From: Emcibacteraceae bacterium
GTDB lineage: Bacteria; Pseudomonadota; Alphaproteobacteria; Sphingomonadales; Emcibacteraceae
Length of the DNA: 41,732 nt
NCBI GenBank assembly: GCA_016744185.1
Contig: JADGEY010000011.1
Coordinates: forward strand, 1 to 41,732
Direction: 5' to 3'
The position numbers were made by a program, and so were the translations under genes. Of the stretch, positions 1 through 9,113 are shown piece by piece (position 1 is the first letter of the stretch; the number at the start of each line of letters is the position of its first letter). Below the pieces are notes generated by a model. It ran no database searches. It worked only from the letters and a program-made list of their open reading frames with translations, and had not been told where the DNA came from.

Positions 1-84
1 TCTATTTTAAGAAAAGAAGATACTAAAATCGTCACCTTAACCTAAAGAAACGTTAACAATTAATGATTCTGCCCTGAGTATTTT

Positions 85-129
85 ATTGTATGCTATGGTT
101 GTTTTCCAAAAACAACCATAGCATACAAT
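85..129. repeat. Perfect 21-bp inverted repeat with 3-nt loop
   Basis: Positions 85-105 and 109-129 are exact reverse complements, separated by three bases (106-108). The element lies 43 bp beyond the lexA stop codon. Neither side is followed by a run of T on the strand leaving the hairpin, so it does not look like a standard intrinsic terminator for lexA. It could be a terminator of another kind, a protein-binding palindrome, or one copy of a dispersed palindromic repeat. The structure is certain from the sequence; the role is not. Confidence 0.85.
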
Positions 130-172
130 CTTGAATCACAATTCATCATAATGTTTTTTTGACGTGATAAGC

Positions 173-892
173 TTAATGATATTGGCGAAGAAGCCCGACG
201 AGCTTTCCTTGAATTCTAACACGATCTGCGGCGTAAGTTTGTGTTTCGAATTCTGCATTTGAAGGCTCAAGGGCAATATCCATTCCTCTTTTTTGTAATG
301 TTTTAAGGGTTGCCTCTTCATCATCAATAAGAGCGACCACAACAGTACCATTTGGCGCAGCGTCACACCGCTGAATAATTACGGTATCGCCGTCTAATAT
401 GCCCGCTTCCACCATTGAATCACCGTCAATTTCAAGGGCATAGTGGCTTCCAATTCCGACCATTGATACAGGCACGGGGATATTCTCAAACTGTTCTAAC
501 GCTTCTATGGGAGTGCCTGCGGCGATGCGTCCATGTAGGGGGATTTCTATCATATGAGAGTCAGAGTCGGTTTCTTTTGCATCTGAAACTTCAGTTTTAA
601 AAATATTACTCCCTCCTTCTGAAAGTCCTGTATTTTGGGAGGAGTTTTTATGGGTGGAATATTGAACGTTCATTTCTTGGTCTGGGTGTCTGATCACTTC
701 AAGAGCGCGAGCGCGATTGGGGAGCTTTCGAATAAAGCCCCGTTCTTCCAATGCTCTAATTAGCCTATGGATGCCAGATTTTGATTTAAGTCCAAGGGCA
801 TCTTTCATTTCATCAAAAGAAGGAGCGACAGAATCTTGCTTTAATCTTTCACTTATAAAAAGTAAGAGATCACGTTGTTTTTTAGTGAGCAT
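173..892 (-). CDS. lexA: LexA repressor, SOS response regulator
   Basis: Transcriptional repressor of the DNA-damage (SOS) regulon; it cleaves itself when RecA filaments form. Residues 1-65 are a winged helix-turn-helix DNA-binding domain. Residues 118-235 are the S24 peptidase fold, with the Ala125-Gly126 self-cleavage bond, nucleophile Ser159 in GDSM and catalytic Lys197 in a TLKTL context. The linker between the domains (about 72-115) is long and polar. At 239 aa the length fits alphaproteobacterial LexA. The ATG at 892 is the natural start because the N-terminus aligns with the family from its first residue. A strong candidate promoter with an embedded SOS operator lies just upstream (936-970), consistent with autoregulation. 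Next to moaC and the trp genes on the same strand, a common alphaproteobacterial order. Confidence 0.97.
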   Translation of the reverse strand: MLTKKQRDLLLFISERLKQDSVAPSFDEMKDALGLKSKSGIHRLIRALEERGFIRKLPNRARALEVIRHPDQEMNVQYSTHKNSSQNTGLSEGGSNIFKTEVSDAKETDSDSHMIEIPLHGRIAAGTPIEALEQFENIPVPVSMVGIGSHYALEIDGDSMVEAGILDGDTVIIQRCDAAPNGTVVVALIDDEEATLKTLQKRGMDIALEPSNAEFETQTYAADRVRIQGKLVGLLRQYH

Positions 893-935
893 GTGCTATT
901 CCCGAATAAATTAGAATCATATTTTATTTTTATAT

Positions 936-970
936 GTTTCTACTATGTTCTGTTTTTATTCTTTTGTCAA
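936..970 (-). promoter_or_regulatory. lexA promoter with candidate LexA operator
   Basis: Read on the minus strand, a perfect TTGACA -35 (970-965) is followed after 17 bp by CATAGT as -10 (947-942, 4 of 6 matches). Inside the spacer sit GAAT (961-958) and GAAC (950-947) separated by 7 bp, a one-mismatch version of the alphaproteobacterial LexA box GAAC-N7-GAAC. A third half-site AAAC (939-936) follows after another 7 bp. A repressor bound here would cover the promoter, so lexA is likely self-repressed. The motifs are seen; binding is inferred. Confidence 0.6.
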
Positions 971-979
971 GGGGGGGGG
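971..979. repeat. G9 homopolymer tract abutting the lexA -35
   Basis: Nine G residues in a row on the plus strand, directly next to the -35 hexamer of the lexA promoter and 19 bp past the moaC stop codon. Long G/C runs are slippage-prone, and this one stands out in AT-rich intergenic DNA. It does not alter the -35/-10 spacing. Confidence 0.9.
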
Positions 980-998
980 CGTAAAAAAGAAGAACAAA

Positions 999-1475
999 TT
1001 AGTCAGAATTATATTCGCCAGATTTTCCACCAGATTTATGAGTAAGCTTAATATCGCTAATAATCATATTTTTATCTACGGCTTTGCACATATCATAAAT
1101 GGTAAGGGCTGCAAGATTAACCGCCGTTAGGGCTTCCATTTCTATGCCTGTTTTTCCCGTACAGCTCGCAAGAGCTTCTATTTCAACGCAAAATTCCTTC
1201 ATATTGCAGCTTAAATTTACCTGAACATTATCCAGCCCAAGAGGGTGGCATAATGGGATAAGATCGGCGGTTTTTTTAGCTGCCATAATGCCCGCTATTC
1301 TTGCAACAGAAAAAACGTCGCCTTTTTTAACCGCTCCATCTGATATAAGTTTAAGGGTCTGGGCTGCCATATAAATTCGACCCTTTGCTTTTGCTATGCG
1401 GTGCGTTTCATTTTTAGAGCCGACATCAACCATGCTGGCTTTGCCATCTGCGTCTAAATGAGTAAGTTTTGACAT
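999..1475 (-). CDS. moaC: Cyclic pyranopterin monophosphate synthase MoaC
   Basis: Second step of molybdenum cofactor synthesis: with MoaA it converts GTP through 3',8-cyclo-GTP to cyclic pyranopterin monophosphate, in the cytosol. Family motifs run in order: [13 protein letters not shown] (67-79), [14 protein letters not shown] (106-119), AVDKNM (132-137) and GGKSG (149-153). Lys51, Asp128 and Lys131 fall at the positions of the catalytic residues in the E. coli enzyme. The length of 158 aa is normal. It follows trpC by 11 bp on the same strand, so it is probably cotranscribed with the trp genes, although the pathways are unrelated. No moeA or other Mo-cofactor gene is in the window. Confidence 0.97.
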   Translation of the reverse strand: MSKLTHLDADGKASMVDVGSKNETHRIAKAKGRIYMAAQTLKLISDGAVKKGDVFSVARIAGIMAAKKTADLIPLCHPLGLDNVQVNLSCNMKEFCVEIEALASCTGKTGIEMEALTAVNLAALTIYDMCKAVDKNMIISDIKLTHKSGGKSGEYNSD

Positions 1476-1486
1476 GATTTTTCCTT

Positions 1487-2287
1487 TTAAGATAAAAGAG
1501 CTTTTGTTGCGGCTTTTACATCTTCTTGTCGCATAAGAGATTCGCCGATAAGAAAGCTTTTAACGCCGGCTTCTTCGTTGAGTTTTTTGATGTCCTCTGA
1601 GGTAAATATCCCGCTTTCGCTAATGCACATTCTGTTCTTTTCTATTTTAGGAGCAAGCTCTAGCGTGGCTTTTAGCGTTACATCAAATGTTTTAAGGTTT
1701 CTATTATTTATACCCATAAGAGGGCTTTTTAACTTATGCGCCCGTTCTAATTCTTGCTCATCATGCACTTCTAACAAAACGTCAAGACCATAAGATATAG
1801 CAACATCTTCCAGCTCTTTTGCAAGCGCGTCAGATAACATCGCCATGATGATTAAAATGCAGTCCGCTCCAAGAGCGCGCGATTCAATAATTTGATAAGG
1901 GCTAATCATAAAATCTTTACGCAGGGCAGGGAGGGAGGAGGCATTTCTTGCAGCGATTAAATATTGATCCGATCCTTGAAAATATGGAACGTCGGTTAAA
2001 ACGGATAGGCAAGCAGCGCCGCCTTCTTCATAGGCTTCTGCCAAAAGAGGAGGGTTAAAATCTTTACGTATCAACCCTTTGCTGGGGCTTGCTTTTTTTA
2101 TTTCTGTAATCAGAGCATTGCCCCTATCTTTTTGTTTTTTGAGCAGGCTTTGGTAAAAGCCACGGGGCGGATTATTCGCTTGAGCTATTTTAGCAAATTT
2201 TTCTATTTCAGACAGTGGCGTAATGGCGAGACATTTATCTACATAGTCTCTTTTAGATGCTGCAATTTTATCTAAAATATTATTCAT
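1487..2287 (-). CDS. trpC: Indole-3-glycerol phosphate synthase
   Basis: Closes the indole ring in tryptophan synthesis: CdRP is converted to indole-3-glycerol phosphate with loss of CO2 and water. A TIM-barrel enzyme carrying the signature [10 protein letters not shown] (62-71, with Glu62 and Lys64), the catalytic lysine in LRKDF (Lys124), the acid in LLEVHD (Glu173), GINNRNL (192-198) and the phosphate-binding SESGI (223-227). The length of 266 aa fits a monofunctional enzyme, not the TrpC-TrpF fusion of enteric bacteria. The start overlaps the end of trpD by 8 bp, which points to translational coupling; moaC follows 11 bp downstream. Confidence 0.98.
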   Translation of the reverse strand: MNNILDKIAASKRDYVDKCLAITPLSEIEKFAKIAQANNPPRGFYQSLLKKQKDRGNALITEIKKASPSKGLIRKDFNPPLLAEAYEEGGAACLSVLTDVPYFQGSDQYLIAARNASSLPALRKDFMISPYQIIESRALGADCILIIMAMLSDALAKELEDVAISYGLDVLLEVHDEQELERAHKLKSPLMGINNRNLKTFDVTLKATLELAPKIEKNRMCISESGIFTSEDIKKLNEEAGVKSFLIGESLMRQEDVKAATKALLS

Positions 2288-3296
2288 TTGATAATTTAAT
2301 CCAGTTCTCTAAGACTGTTAAAGCTTTACCGCTTGAAATCGCTTTTCTCGCAATAACAGCGCCGTCTTTTAAATTATTCACTTTTTCAGCAACAATAAGA
2401 GCGGCGGCACTATTTAGAAGCACAATATCTAAATAGGCATTCTCTTCGCCCCCTAATATAGCTCTTAATGCAGCGGCATTATAGGCAGCATCACCGCCTT
2501 TAAGGGCATCTGCATCATGGATAGAAAGCCCTGCATCTTCTGGGTAGATTTCAAAATTTCTGACTGCGCCATCTTTATATTCAGACACAAATGATTTCCC
2601 TGTAATCGTAAGCTCATCAAGTCCATCAGAGCCATGCACAACCCAAACATGTTTTGAGCCAAGTTTACCAAGAACATTTGCCAATGGTTCACACCATTTT
2701 TTATCAAATACTCCAATGATTTGTCTTTTCGTGCCGGCAGGATTGGATAAAGGCCCAATAAGGTTAAATATGGTACGAATCCCAAGCGAAGCTCTCGCAG
2801 GACCCACATGACGCATTGCGCTATGATGACGGGTTGCCATCAGAAAGCCGATGCCGATTTGCTGAATGCATTTTTCAACAAGCTTATGTTCTGCCTCGAT
2901 ATTAATGCCCAGAACTTCAAGAACATCAGCGGATCCTGATTTAGAAGATACAGCGCGGTTGCCGTGTTTTGCCACGCTAAGCCCGCAAGCTGCCATAACA
3001 ATAGCGGTTGCAGTTGAAATATTATAGGTATGAGACGCATCACCGCCCGTACCGCATGTGTCAATTGCATCATCAGGAGCTTTTATTTTTGTAGCTTTAG
3101 AGCGCATAACCTCTGCTGCGCCTGTGATTTCATCAACGCTCTCCCCCCGCAGGCGAAGCCCCATTAAAAACGCCCCTATTTGAGGACCTGTCGCATCACC
3201 TGACATCATATAAGAAAAAGCATTATTCGCTTCCGCTTGAGTAAGCTCTTCTCCTTCTGCAATCTTTGCGAGCAGATTTTTAAAATCTACTTCCAT
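2280..3296 (-). CDS. trpD: Anthranilate phosphoribosyltransferase
   Basis: Transfers phosphoribose from PRPP to anthranilate, the second dedicated step of tryptophan synthesis. The N-terminal helical domain (about 1-70) precedes the nucleoside phosphorylase-like domain. The glycine-rich PRPP loop is DTCGTGGD (79-86), followed by KHGNRAVSSKSGSADVLE (110-127), which contributes to substrate and Mg2+ binding. The length of 338 aa is standard, and there is no fused TrpG domain. Transcribed after trpG with a 53-bp gap that holds part of a tandem repeat, and overlapping trpC by 8 bp. Confidence 0.98.
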   Translation of the reverse strand: MEVDFKNLLAKIAEGEELTQAEANNAFSYMMSGDATGPQIGAFLMGLRLRGESVDEITGAAEVMRSKATKIKAPDDAIDTCGTGGDASHTYNISTATAIVMAACGLSVAKHGNRAVSSKSGSADVLEVLGINIEAEHKLVEKCIQQIGIGFLMATRHHSAMRHVGPARASLGIRTIFNLIGPLSNPAGTKRQIIGVFDKKWCEPLANVLGKLGSKHVWVVHGSDGLDELTITGKSFVSEYKDGAVRNFEIYPEDAGLSIHDADALKGGDAAYNAAALRAILGGEENAYLDIVLLNSAAALIVAEKVNNLKDGAVIARKAISSGKALTVLENWIKLSNE

Positions 3297-3319
3297 TTTT
3301 TTCTCCTTATAGCTTGTGG

Positions 3320-3382
3320 TTTAGCTATTATTAACTTCTTGGGCTATGATTAAATTTTTGGGCTATTATTAAATTTTTGGGC
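3320..3382. repeat. 19-bp tandem repeat across the 3' end of trpG
   Basis: A 19-bp unit (plus-strand consensus TTGGGCTATTATTAAATTT) is repeated: TTGGGC recurs at 3339, 3358 and 3377, exactly 19 bp apart, and a diverged partial unit lies at 3320-3338. The trpG stop codon (3352-3350) falls inside the array. Because 19 is not a multiple of 3, each extra copy shifts the reading frame of the trpG end. Confidence 0.85.
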
Positions 3383-3970
3383 AATCTTCATAAAATTTCT
3401 CATTATATCATGTCCGCATTCAGATGCTATCGATTCTGGGTGGAACTGCACGCCGTAAAGGGGGTATTCTTTATGCTGGGTCCCCATGATAAGCCCATCA
3501 TCAGACCATGCGGTGATGATAAGTTCATCAGATAACGTTTCTTTTTCTATAATTAAAGAATGATACCTCGTTGCTTTAAACGGGGATTTTATGCCTTTAA
3601 ATATTCCCTGATTATCATGAGATATATCACTTACTTTACCATGCATAAGATAAGGCGCACGGATTACAGAGCTATTATAAACATGTCCAATAGATTGATG
3701 TCCAAGGCAGATTCCTAAAATAGGTAACGTTCCTTTTGCTTGATGGATAAAATCAGGGCAAATTCCTGCGTCTTTTGGTGTTTTAGGGCCAGGGGATAAT
3801 ATGATTCCTTCGATAAAATTATCTTTGTTTTTAGGGTTTTGCCTATTTTCAAGGATTTTCTTTACGGTAATTTTATCATTACGAACAACTTCTACTTTCG
3901 CACCAATTTCGCTTAGATAATGAAAGAGATTATAGGTAAAACTATCGTAATTATCAATTAGAAGAAACAT
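3350..3970 (-). CDS. trpG: Anthranilate synthase component II (glutamine amidotransferase)
   Basis: Class I glutamine amidotransferase that supplies ammonia to TrpE for anthranilate formation; the same subunit can serve PabB in folate synthesis. Features: the DNYDSFTYNL N-terminus, LSPGP near residues 58-62, the nucleophile Cys88 in GICLGHQ, and His177/Glu179 in QFHPES. At 206 aa it is slightly longer than most because the last residues are encoded by a 19-bp tandem repeat. trpE is not beside it: the next gene upstream (from 4148) is on the other strand, so trpG heads its own trp operon here. The ribosome binding site is weak (AAGAG about 10 nt before the ATG). pabA is an alternative name, but the trpD-trpC neighbours favour trpG. 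Confidence 0.94.
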   Translation of the reverse strand: MFLLIDNYDSFTYNLFHYLSEIGAKVEVVRNDKITVKKILENRQNPKNKDNFIEGIILSPGPKTPKDAGICPDFIHQAKGTLPILGICLGHQSIGHVYNSSVIRAPYLMHGKVSDISHDNQGIFKGIKSPFKATRYHSLIIEKETLSDELIITAWSDDGLIMGTQHKEYPLYGVQFHPESIASECGHDIMRNFMKIAQKFNNSPKI

Positions 3971-4147
3971 ATTATATCATTCTCTTGTTTAAGTTTTTTT
4001 CTATCTATCAAAAAAAATAGAGCTAAAACACTCATAATAATTTATGCTCCGTCTTTATGGCATGATTTGCTATAAAGATACTAATTATAAAAAATAAATT
4101 TTTGATAATAATTTATAATGAAATAATCTCTTAAAGAGGAATAAAAA

Positions 4148-5446
4148 ATGTCACATAAACATGCAATGATCGTCCTTTATCTGATCATTATTGGAATGGT
4201 TACAGGGTTGATTGTGGGCTCTTTCGTAGATCCTGAAATAGTTCAATCGATTAAATGGATGGGTACGCTTTTTTTAAATGCTCTTAGAATGACGATTGTA
4301 CCGCTTATTCTAGCGGCTGTTATTACGGGTATTGCGTCTCTTGGCGACGTACGAAAGCTTGGTAAACCGGGCGGACTTACTATTTTATATTATTTAACGA
4401 CAACAGTAATTGCCGTGATTATAGGGCTTATTTTAGTTAATATTATTCAGCCAGGGGTTGGTATGGATAAAGTTGCAGAGCATGGCTTGGGCCCAAAACC
4501 TGAAACAGGCACAACCGACATTATTTTAAGTATGGTATCTCCTAATTTAATTCGGGACGCTGTTAATATGCAGCTTTTACCTTTGGTGTTTTTTGCAGTG
4601 TTATTTGGGGCTGCCGCCACGACAACAGGTAAAATGGGCGAGCCTGTCCTGAAGTTCTTTGAAGGACTTAATGAAGTTATGATGAGGATTGTGGGCTGGA
4701 TTATGTATCTGTCACCCATTGGTGTTTTTGCTCTTGTAGCAACCTCTCTATCAGATGCTGCGTTAAAATTATGCGTAGAAGATGCGGCAACCTGCGGCTT
4801 AAGTGGGTACGAATCTTTAATGGTAGAAGTTCAAAAGGTAGGCGCTTATGTGGGAACGGTTCTCATTGCTCTTGCAGTTCATGCTGTTGTTTTGTTCCTT
4901 ATTCTTACAGGTGTAGCAAAGCGGGGCTTTACATTCTTGCAAGATATGTCGCGCGCTCTTTTTACCGCTTTTGGGACGGCAAGTTCATCTGCAACGCTGC
5001 CGCTTACGATGAAATGCGCAAAAGAACATGGGTTAAGTTCTCGTTCTGTGCGTTTTGTGATCCCACTTGGCTCAACGGTGAATATGAACGGGACGGCTCT
5101 TTATGAAGCAGTAGCGGCTTTATTTATTGCGCAGGCTTACGGCATTGATTTAACGCTTCAAATGCAAATCATTGTCGCATTAACCTCTACTATGGCAGCA
5201 ATCGGTGCAGCGGGCATACCCAATGCGGGGACTGTGACAATGCTTATTGTGCTTAGCGCAGTGGGACTTCCTGCAGAAGGTATTGGTATGCTTCTTGGTG
5301 TTGATTGGTTCCTTGATCGTTTCCGTACCTCTGTTAATGTTTGGGGTGATGCAGTTGGTGCGGCTGTTATGAATAAATATATGATTAACGCTGATGCAAA
5401 TGAAGAACTTGCAGCTATTGATGCTGCTGAAAGCAAGGAAAGCTAA
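4148..5446 (+). CDS. Dicarboxylate/amino acid:cation symporter (GltP/DctA family)
   Basis: Inner-membrane secondary transporter of the DAACS family, which takes up glutamate, aspartate or C4-dicarboxylates with Na+ or H+. About eight transmembrane helices and two re-entrant hairpins are expected. Family motifs: the serine-rich SSSATLP of hairpin 1, NMNGTALYE in helix 7, the GAAGIPNAG region of hairpin 2, and DRFRTSVNVWGD in helix 8. In helix 8, Asp390, Arg393, Thr394 and Asn397 match the substrate-binding Asp/Arg/Thr/Asn of archaeal GltPh. The arginine argues for an acidic substrate rather than a neutral amino acid; the exact substrate and ion cannot be read. A good ribosome binding site (AAGAGGA) precedes the ATG by 7 nt, and a clear terminator follows. 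It appears to be a single-gene unit divergent from trpG. Confidence 0.93.
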   Translation: MSHKHAMIVLYLIIIGMVTGLIVGSFVDPEIVQSIKWMGTLFLNALRMTIVPLILAAVITGIASLGDVRKLGKPGGLTILYYLTTTVIAVIIGLILVNIIQPGVGMDKVAEHGLGPKPETGTTDIILSMVSPNLIRDAVNMQLLPLVFFAVLFGAAATTTGKMGEPVLKFFEGLNEVMMRIVGWIMYLSPIGVFALVATSLSDAALKLCVEDAATCGLSGYESLMVEVQKVGAYVGTVLIALAVHAVVLFLILTGVAKRGFTFLQDMSRALFTAFGTASSSATLPLTMKCAKEHGLSSRSVRFVIPLGSTVNMNGTALYEAVAALFIAQAYGIDLTLQMQIIVALTSTMAAIGAAGIPNAGTVTMLIVLSAVGLPAEGIGMLLGVDWFLDRFRTSVNVWGDAVGAAVMNKYMINADANEELAAIDAAESKES

Positions 5447-5468
5447 CGCTTTATTTTTAAATAATTTT

Positions 5469-5506
5469 AAAGCCCCTAAAATTTAGTTATTTTGGGGGCT
5501 TTTTTT
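5469..5506 (+). terminator. Intrinsic terminator after the symporter gene
   Basis: A 14-bp stem (5469-5482 with 5489-5502, one G-T wobble) with a six-base loop and GCCCC/GGGGGC core runs into a T7 tract (5500-5506). It ends the symporter transcript 23 bp past its stop codon. It also shows that the ATG at 5492, which lies in the stem, is not the start of the next gene. Confidence 0.88.
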
Positions 5507-5563
5507 ATTTTAAAAAAGCTTTATAGTTTAGGCTATAAATATTTTAGAACTTATAAGAATAAA

Positions 5564-6745
5564 ATGACAGAGCCAATAGAATTAAAGAATAAAAATCATC
5601 AGGCTGAAAAGAAAAAAAAGGGCAGTTACAAACAGAATAGACCTAAAAACAATAAGAAACGGTCTAACAAAGGTAACAAAAACCCGAACCATTCTTCGCC
5701 TATATATGCTGCCATTGATCTTGGCCCTAACAATTGCCGCCTGCTTGTCGCAAAGACAGTTGGCAGCGGCTTTAAAATCATTGATTCATTTTCCCAAAGC
5801 GTTCGCCTTGGGGAAGGGCTTTCGAGAGATGGAAAACTATCTGCGGCTGCAATGGATAGAACGATTTGCGCCCTTCGTATCTGCGCTGATAAAATGCAGC
5901 GTAGGGGCGTGACAAAAATGCGTAATGTAGCGACGCAGGCGTGCCGTGAAGCAGACAATCATAAAGAATTTCTGACCCGTGTTGAAAAAGAAGTTCAAAT
6001 TAAACTTGATATTATCGATCCAGAAGAAGAAGCACGTCTTGCTGTAATGGGCTGTAAAGCTCTTTTAGATTTAAAATTCTCTCACGCCGTTGTTTTTGAT
6101 GTGGGCGGCGGCAGTACTGAGGTTGTTTGGCTTAAGATTGGGAAATATAAGAAGCCTGAAATTATTGACTGGATATCGCTTCCTTATGGTGTGGTTAACC
6201 TATCTGAACAGTTTGGTTCAAAAAAAAATATTTCGCCTGACCGTTATCATAGCATGAAAGAGACTGTTGATATTCCTCTTAGCGAATTTGTTGTTAAAAA
6301 TAATATTAAGTCAGAAATCGAAAATGGTAAAGTCCAGCTTCTAGGTTCATCAGGAACGATTACAACATTAACTTCAATGCATCTTGGACTAGCCTCTTAT
6401 GATAGAAGCAAGGTCGATGGTGCATGGGTTACAGCTCTGCGGATGCAGGAAATGTGCGATCAATTATCTGATCTTAATTATGAAGAGAGAATTAAAAAAC
6501 CTTCTATTGGTGAAGATAGGGCAGAACTTGTGGTTGCAGGCTGCGCTATTATTGAAGTTATTATGACGCAATTGCCAATAGATGATATAAGAGTTGCAGA
6601 TAGGGGTATTAGAGAAGGAATGCTTCTTGATCTCATGGAATTAGGGCAAAGAAAACGCCGTAAAAGACGCAATAGATATAGAAGATTTTCAAAAAATAAA
6701 AAACCGAAAAATACTCCTAATTCTACTGCGCAAAATAAGGACTAG
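5564..6745 (+). CDS. ppx: Ppx/GppA family phosphatase (exopolyphosphatase-like)
   Basis: Member of the ASKHA phosphotransferase fold that hydrolyses polyphosphate or pppGpp; sequence alone does not separate the two. Fold landmarks: phosphate-1 loop AAIDLGPNNCRLLVA, DVGGGSTEVVW (phosphate-2 region), and LLGSSGTITTL near the adenosine-type motif. Both termini are very basic: about 45 Lys/Asn-rich residues precede the first strand, and the tail holds the run RKRRKRRNRYRR, so it may bind RNA or polyphosphate. The reading frame is open from 5492, but that ATG lies inside the upstream terminator, so I place the start at 5564 (393 aa); its ribosome binding site is weak. The next gene, rlmE, begins 4 bp after the stop, a pairing common in alphaproteobacteria. 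Confidence 0.88.
   Translation: MTEPIELKNKNHQAEKKKKGSYKQNRPKNNKKRSNKGNKNPNHSSPIYAAIDLGPNNCRLLVAKTVGSGFKIIDSFSQSVRLGEGLSRDGKLSAAAMDRTICALRICADKMQRRGVTKMRNVATQACREADNHKEFLTRVEKEVQIKLDIIDPEEEARLAVMGCKALLDLKFSHAVVFDVGGGSTEVVWLKIGKYKKPEIIDWISLPYGVVNLSEQFGSKKNISPDRYHSMKETVDIPLSEFVVKNNIKSEIENGKVQLLGSSGTITTLTSMHLGLASYDRSKVDGAWVTALRMQEMCDQLSDLNYEERIKKPSIGEDRAELVVAGCAIIEVIMTQLPIDDIRVADRGIREGMLLDLMELGQRKRRKRRNRYRRFSKNKKPKNTPNSTAQNKD
6737..6741 (+). promoter_or_regulatory. Ribosome binding site fixing a TTG start for rlmE
   Basis: AAGGA lies 8 nt before the TTG at 6750 and overlaps the last codons of ppx. No in-frame ATG exists before the conserved methyltransferase core, so this site supports TTG as the true rlmE start and suggests coupling to ppx translation. 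Confidence 0.6.
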
Positions 6746-6749
6746 AAGC

Positions 6750-7508
6750 TTGATTAAAAAACCAAAGCTTACGAGAACAGGACAAGAAAGACGGCTTGAC
6801 CCACGGGGCATTGTCCGAGGGGCGAAAACCCGCGTTCATACGGCAAGAAGGCGCAAAAACTCATCAACAAGATGGCTTCAGCGTCAATTGAATGACCCTT
6901 ATGTTGCGGCGGCAAAGCGTGATGGGTACCGTTCTCGTGCTGCCTATAAACTACTGGAACTTGATGAAAAATTTCCGTTTTTGAAGGGGGCGAAATCTGT
7001 TGTTGATCTTGGCTGCGCTCCGGGCGGCTGGACGCAGGTTGCAGCTCAAAAATGCGCCAAGAATGTAAAAATTGTTGGCATTGATCTGCTCGAGGTTGAC
7101 GCTATTGCGGACGCTACTTTACTGGTGATGGATTTTACAGATGAGGGAGCAGAAGAAGAGCTTTTATCTTACGTGGAAGGTGAGGCTGTTGATGTTGTCG
7201 TAAGCGATATGGCAGCGGCGACAACGGGGCATATGAGAACAGATTATATTCGCACCCTTGACCTTGTTGAGCTTGGCTTTGATTTTGCATGCAAAGTACT
7301 GCGTCAAAACGGCACATATGTTGCCAAAGCTTTTAGGGGCGGCACGCAGGCCGAGCTTTTAACAAAGCTTCGGGCGAATTTTGATACAGTGCGGCATTTT
7401 AAACCCCCTGCAAGCCGCAGCGCCTCTAAAGAAACCTATATGGTCGCTAAAGGCTTTAAGGGTAAGAATAAATATAGCGAGAAAGGTCTGATTTTAAAGC
7501 CTCTTTAA
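6750..7508 (+). CDS. rlmE: 23S rRNA 2'-O-ribose methyltransferase RlmE (FtsJ)
   Basis: Methylates the 2'-OH of U2552 (E. coli numbering) in the A-loop of 23S rRNA, using S-adenosylmethionine, late in 50S assembly. The SAM-binding loop is VVDLGCAPGGW (84-94). The family K-D-K-E catalytic tetrad is complete: Lys67, Asp153, Lys193 and Glu228. The basic N-terminal extension (about 1-40) is typical of alphaproteobacterial members and accounts for the 252-aa length against about 209 in E. coli. It starts at TTG, supported by AAGGA at 6737-6741. Four bases separate it from ppx, so the two are almost certainly cotranscribed. Confidence 0.95.
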   Translation: MIKKPKLTRTGQERRLDPRGIVRGAKTRVHTARRRKNSSTRWLQRQLNDPYVAAAKRDGYRSRAAYKLLELDEKFPFLKGAKSVVDLGCAPGGWTQVAAQKCAKNVKIVGIDLLEVDAIADATLLVMDFTDEGAEEELLSYVEGEAVDVVVSDMAAATTGHMRTDYIRTLDLVELGFDFACKVLRQNGTYVAKAFRGGTQAELLTKLRANFDTVRHFKPPASRSASKETYMVAKGFKGKNKYSEKGLILKPL

Positions 7509-7531
7509 AAGCATATTCTCTCATATTTCCT

Positions 7532-7560
7532 TTGACCTATGGCGTAATTCCTGTTATTTC
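7532..7560 (+). promoter_or_regulatory. Candidate sigma-70 promoter for guaB
   Basis: TTGACC (7532-7537), a 17-bp spacer and TATTTC (7555-7560) lie about 85 bp before the guaB start in the 135-bp gap after rlmE. Five of six and four of six consensus bases match. Found by eye; no competing better site was seen in the gap. Confidence 0.45.
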
Positions 7561-7625
7561 CTGATTTTTGGAAATACCCTTTATGGTTTTGCCCCGAATC
7601 ATATAGGGCTCCGAACCAATATTAG

Positions 7626-9104
<1,479 letters not shown>

Positions 9105-9113
9105 GTATAAAAT

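Noticed and set aside
3971-4147. Tryptophan attenuator or leader peptide before trpG
   Set aside because: A short frame exists on the minus strand, but it has no Trp codons and no alternating hairpins were seen.
4447-4719. Open frames antisense to the symporter and to many other genes
   Set aside because: They mirror the codon pattern of the true genes, lack ribosome binding sites and family likeness, and are treated as shadows.
5492-5563. Longer N-terminus for the Ppx/GppA gene starting at 5492
   Set aside because: This ATG lies within the stem of the preceding terminator and the extra residues are unlike the family; the ATG at 5564 is preferred.
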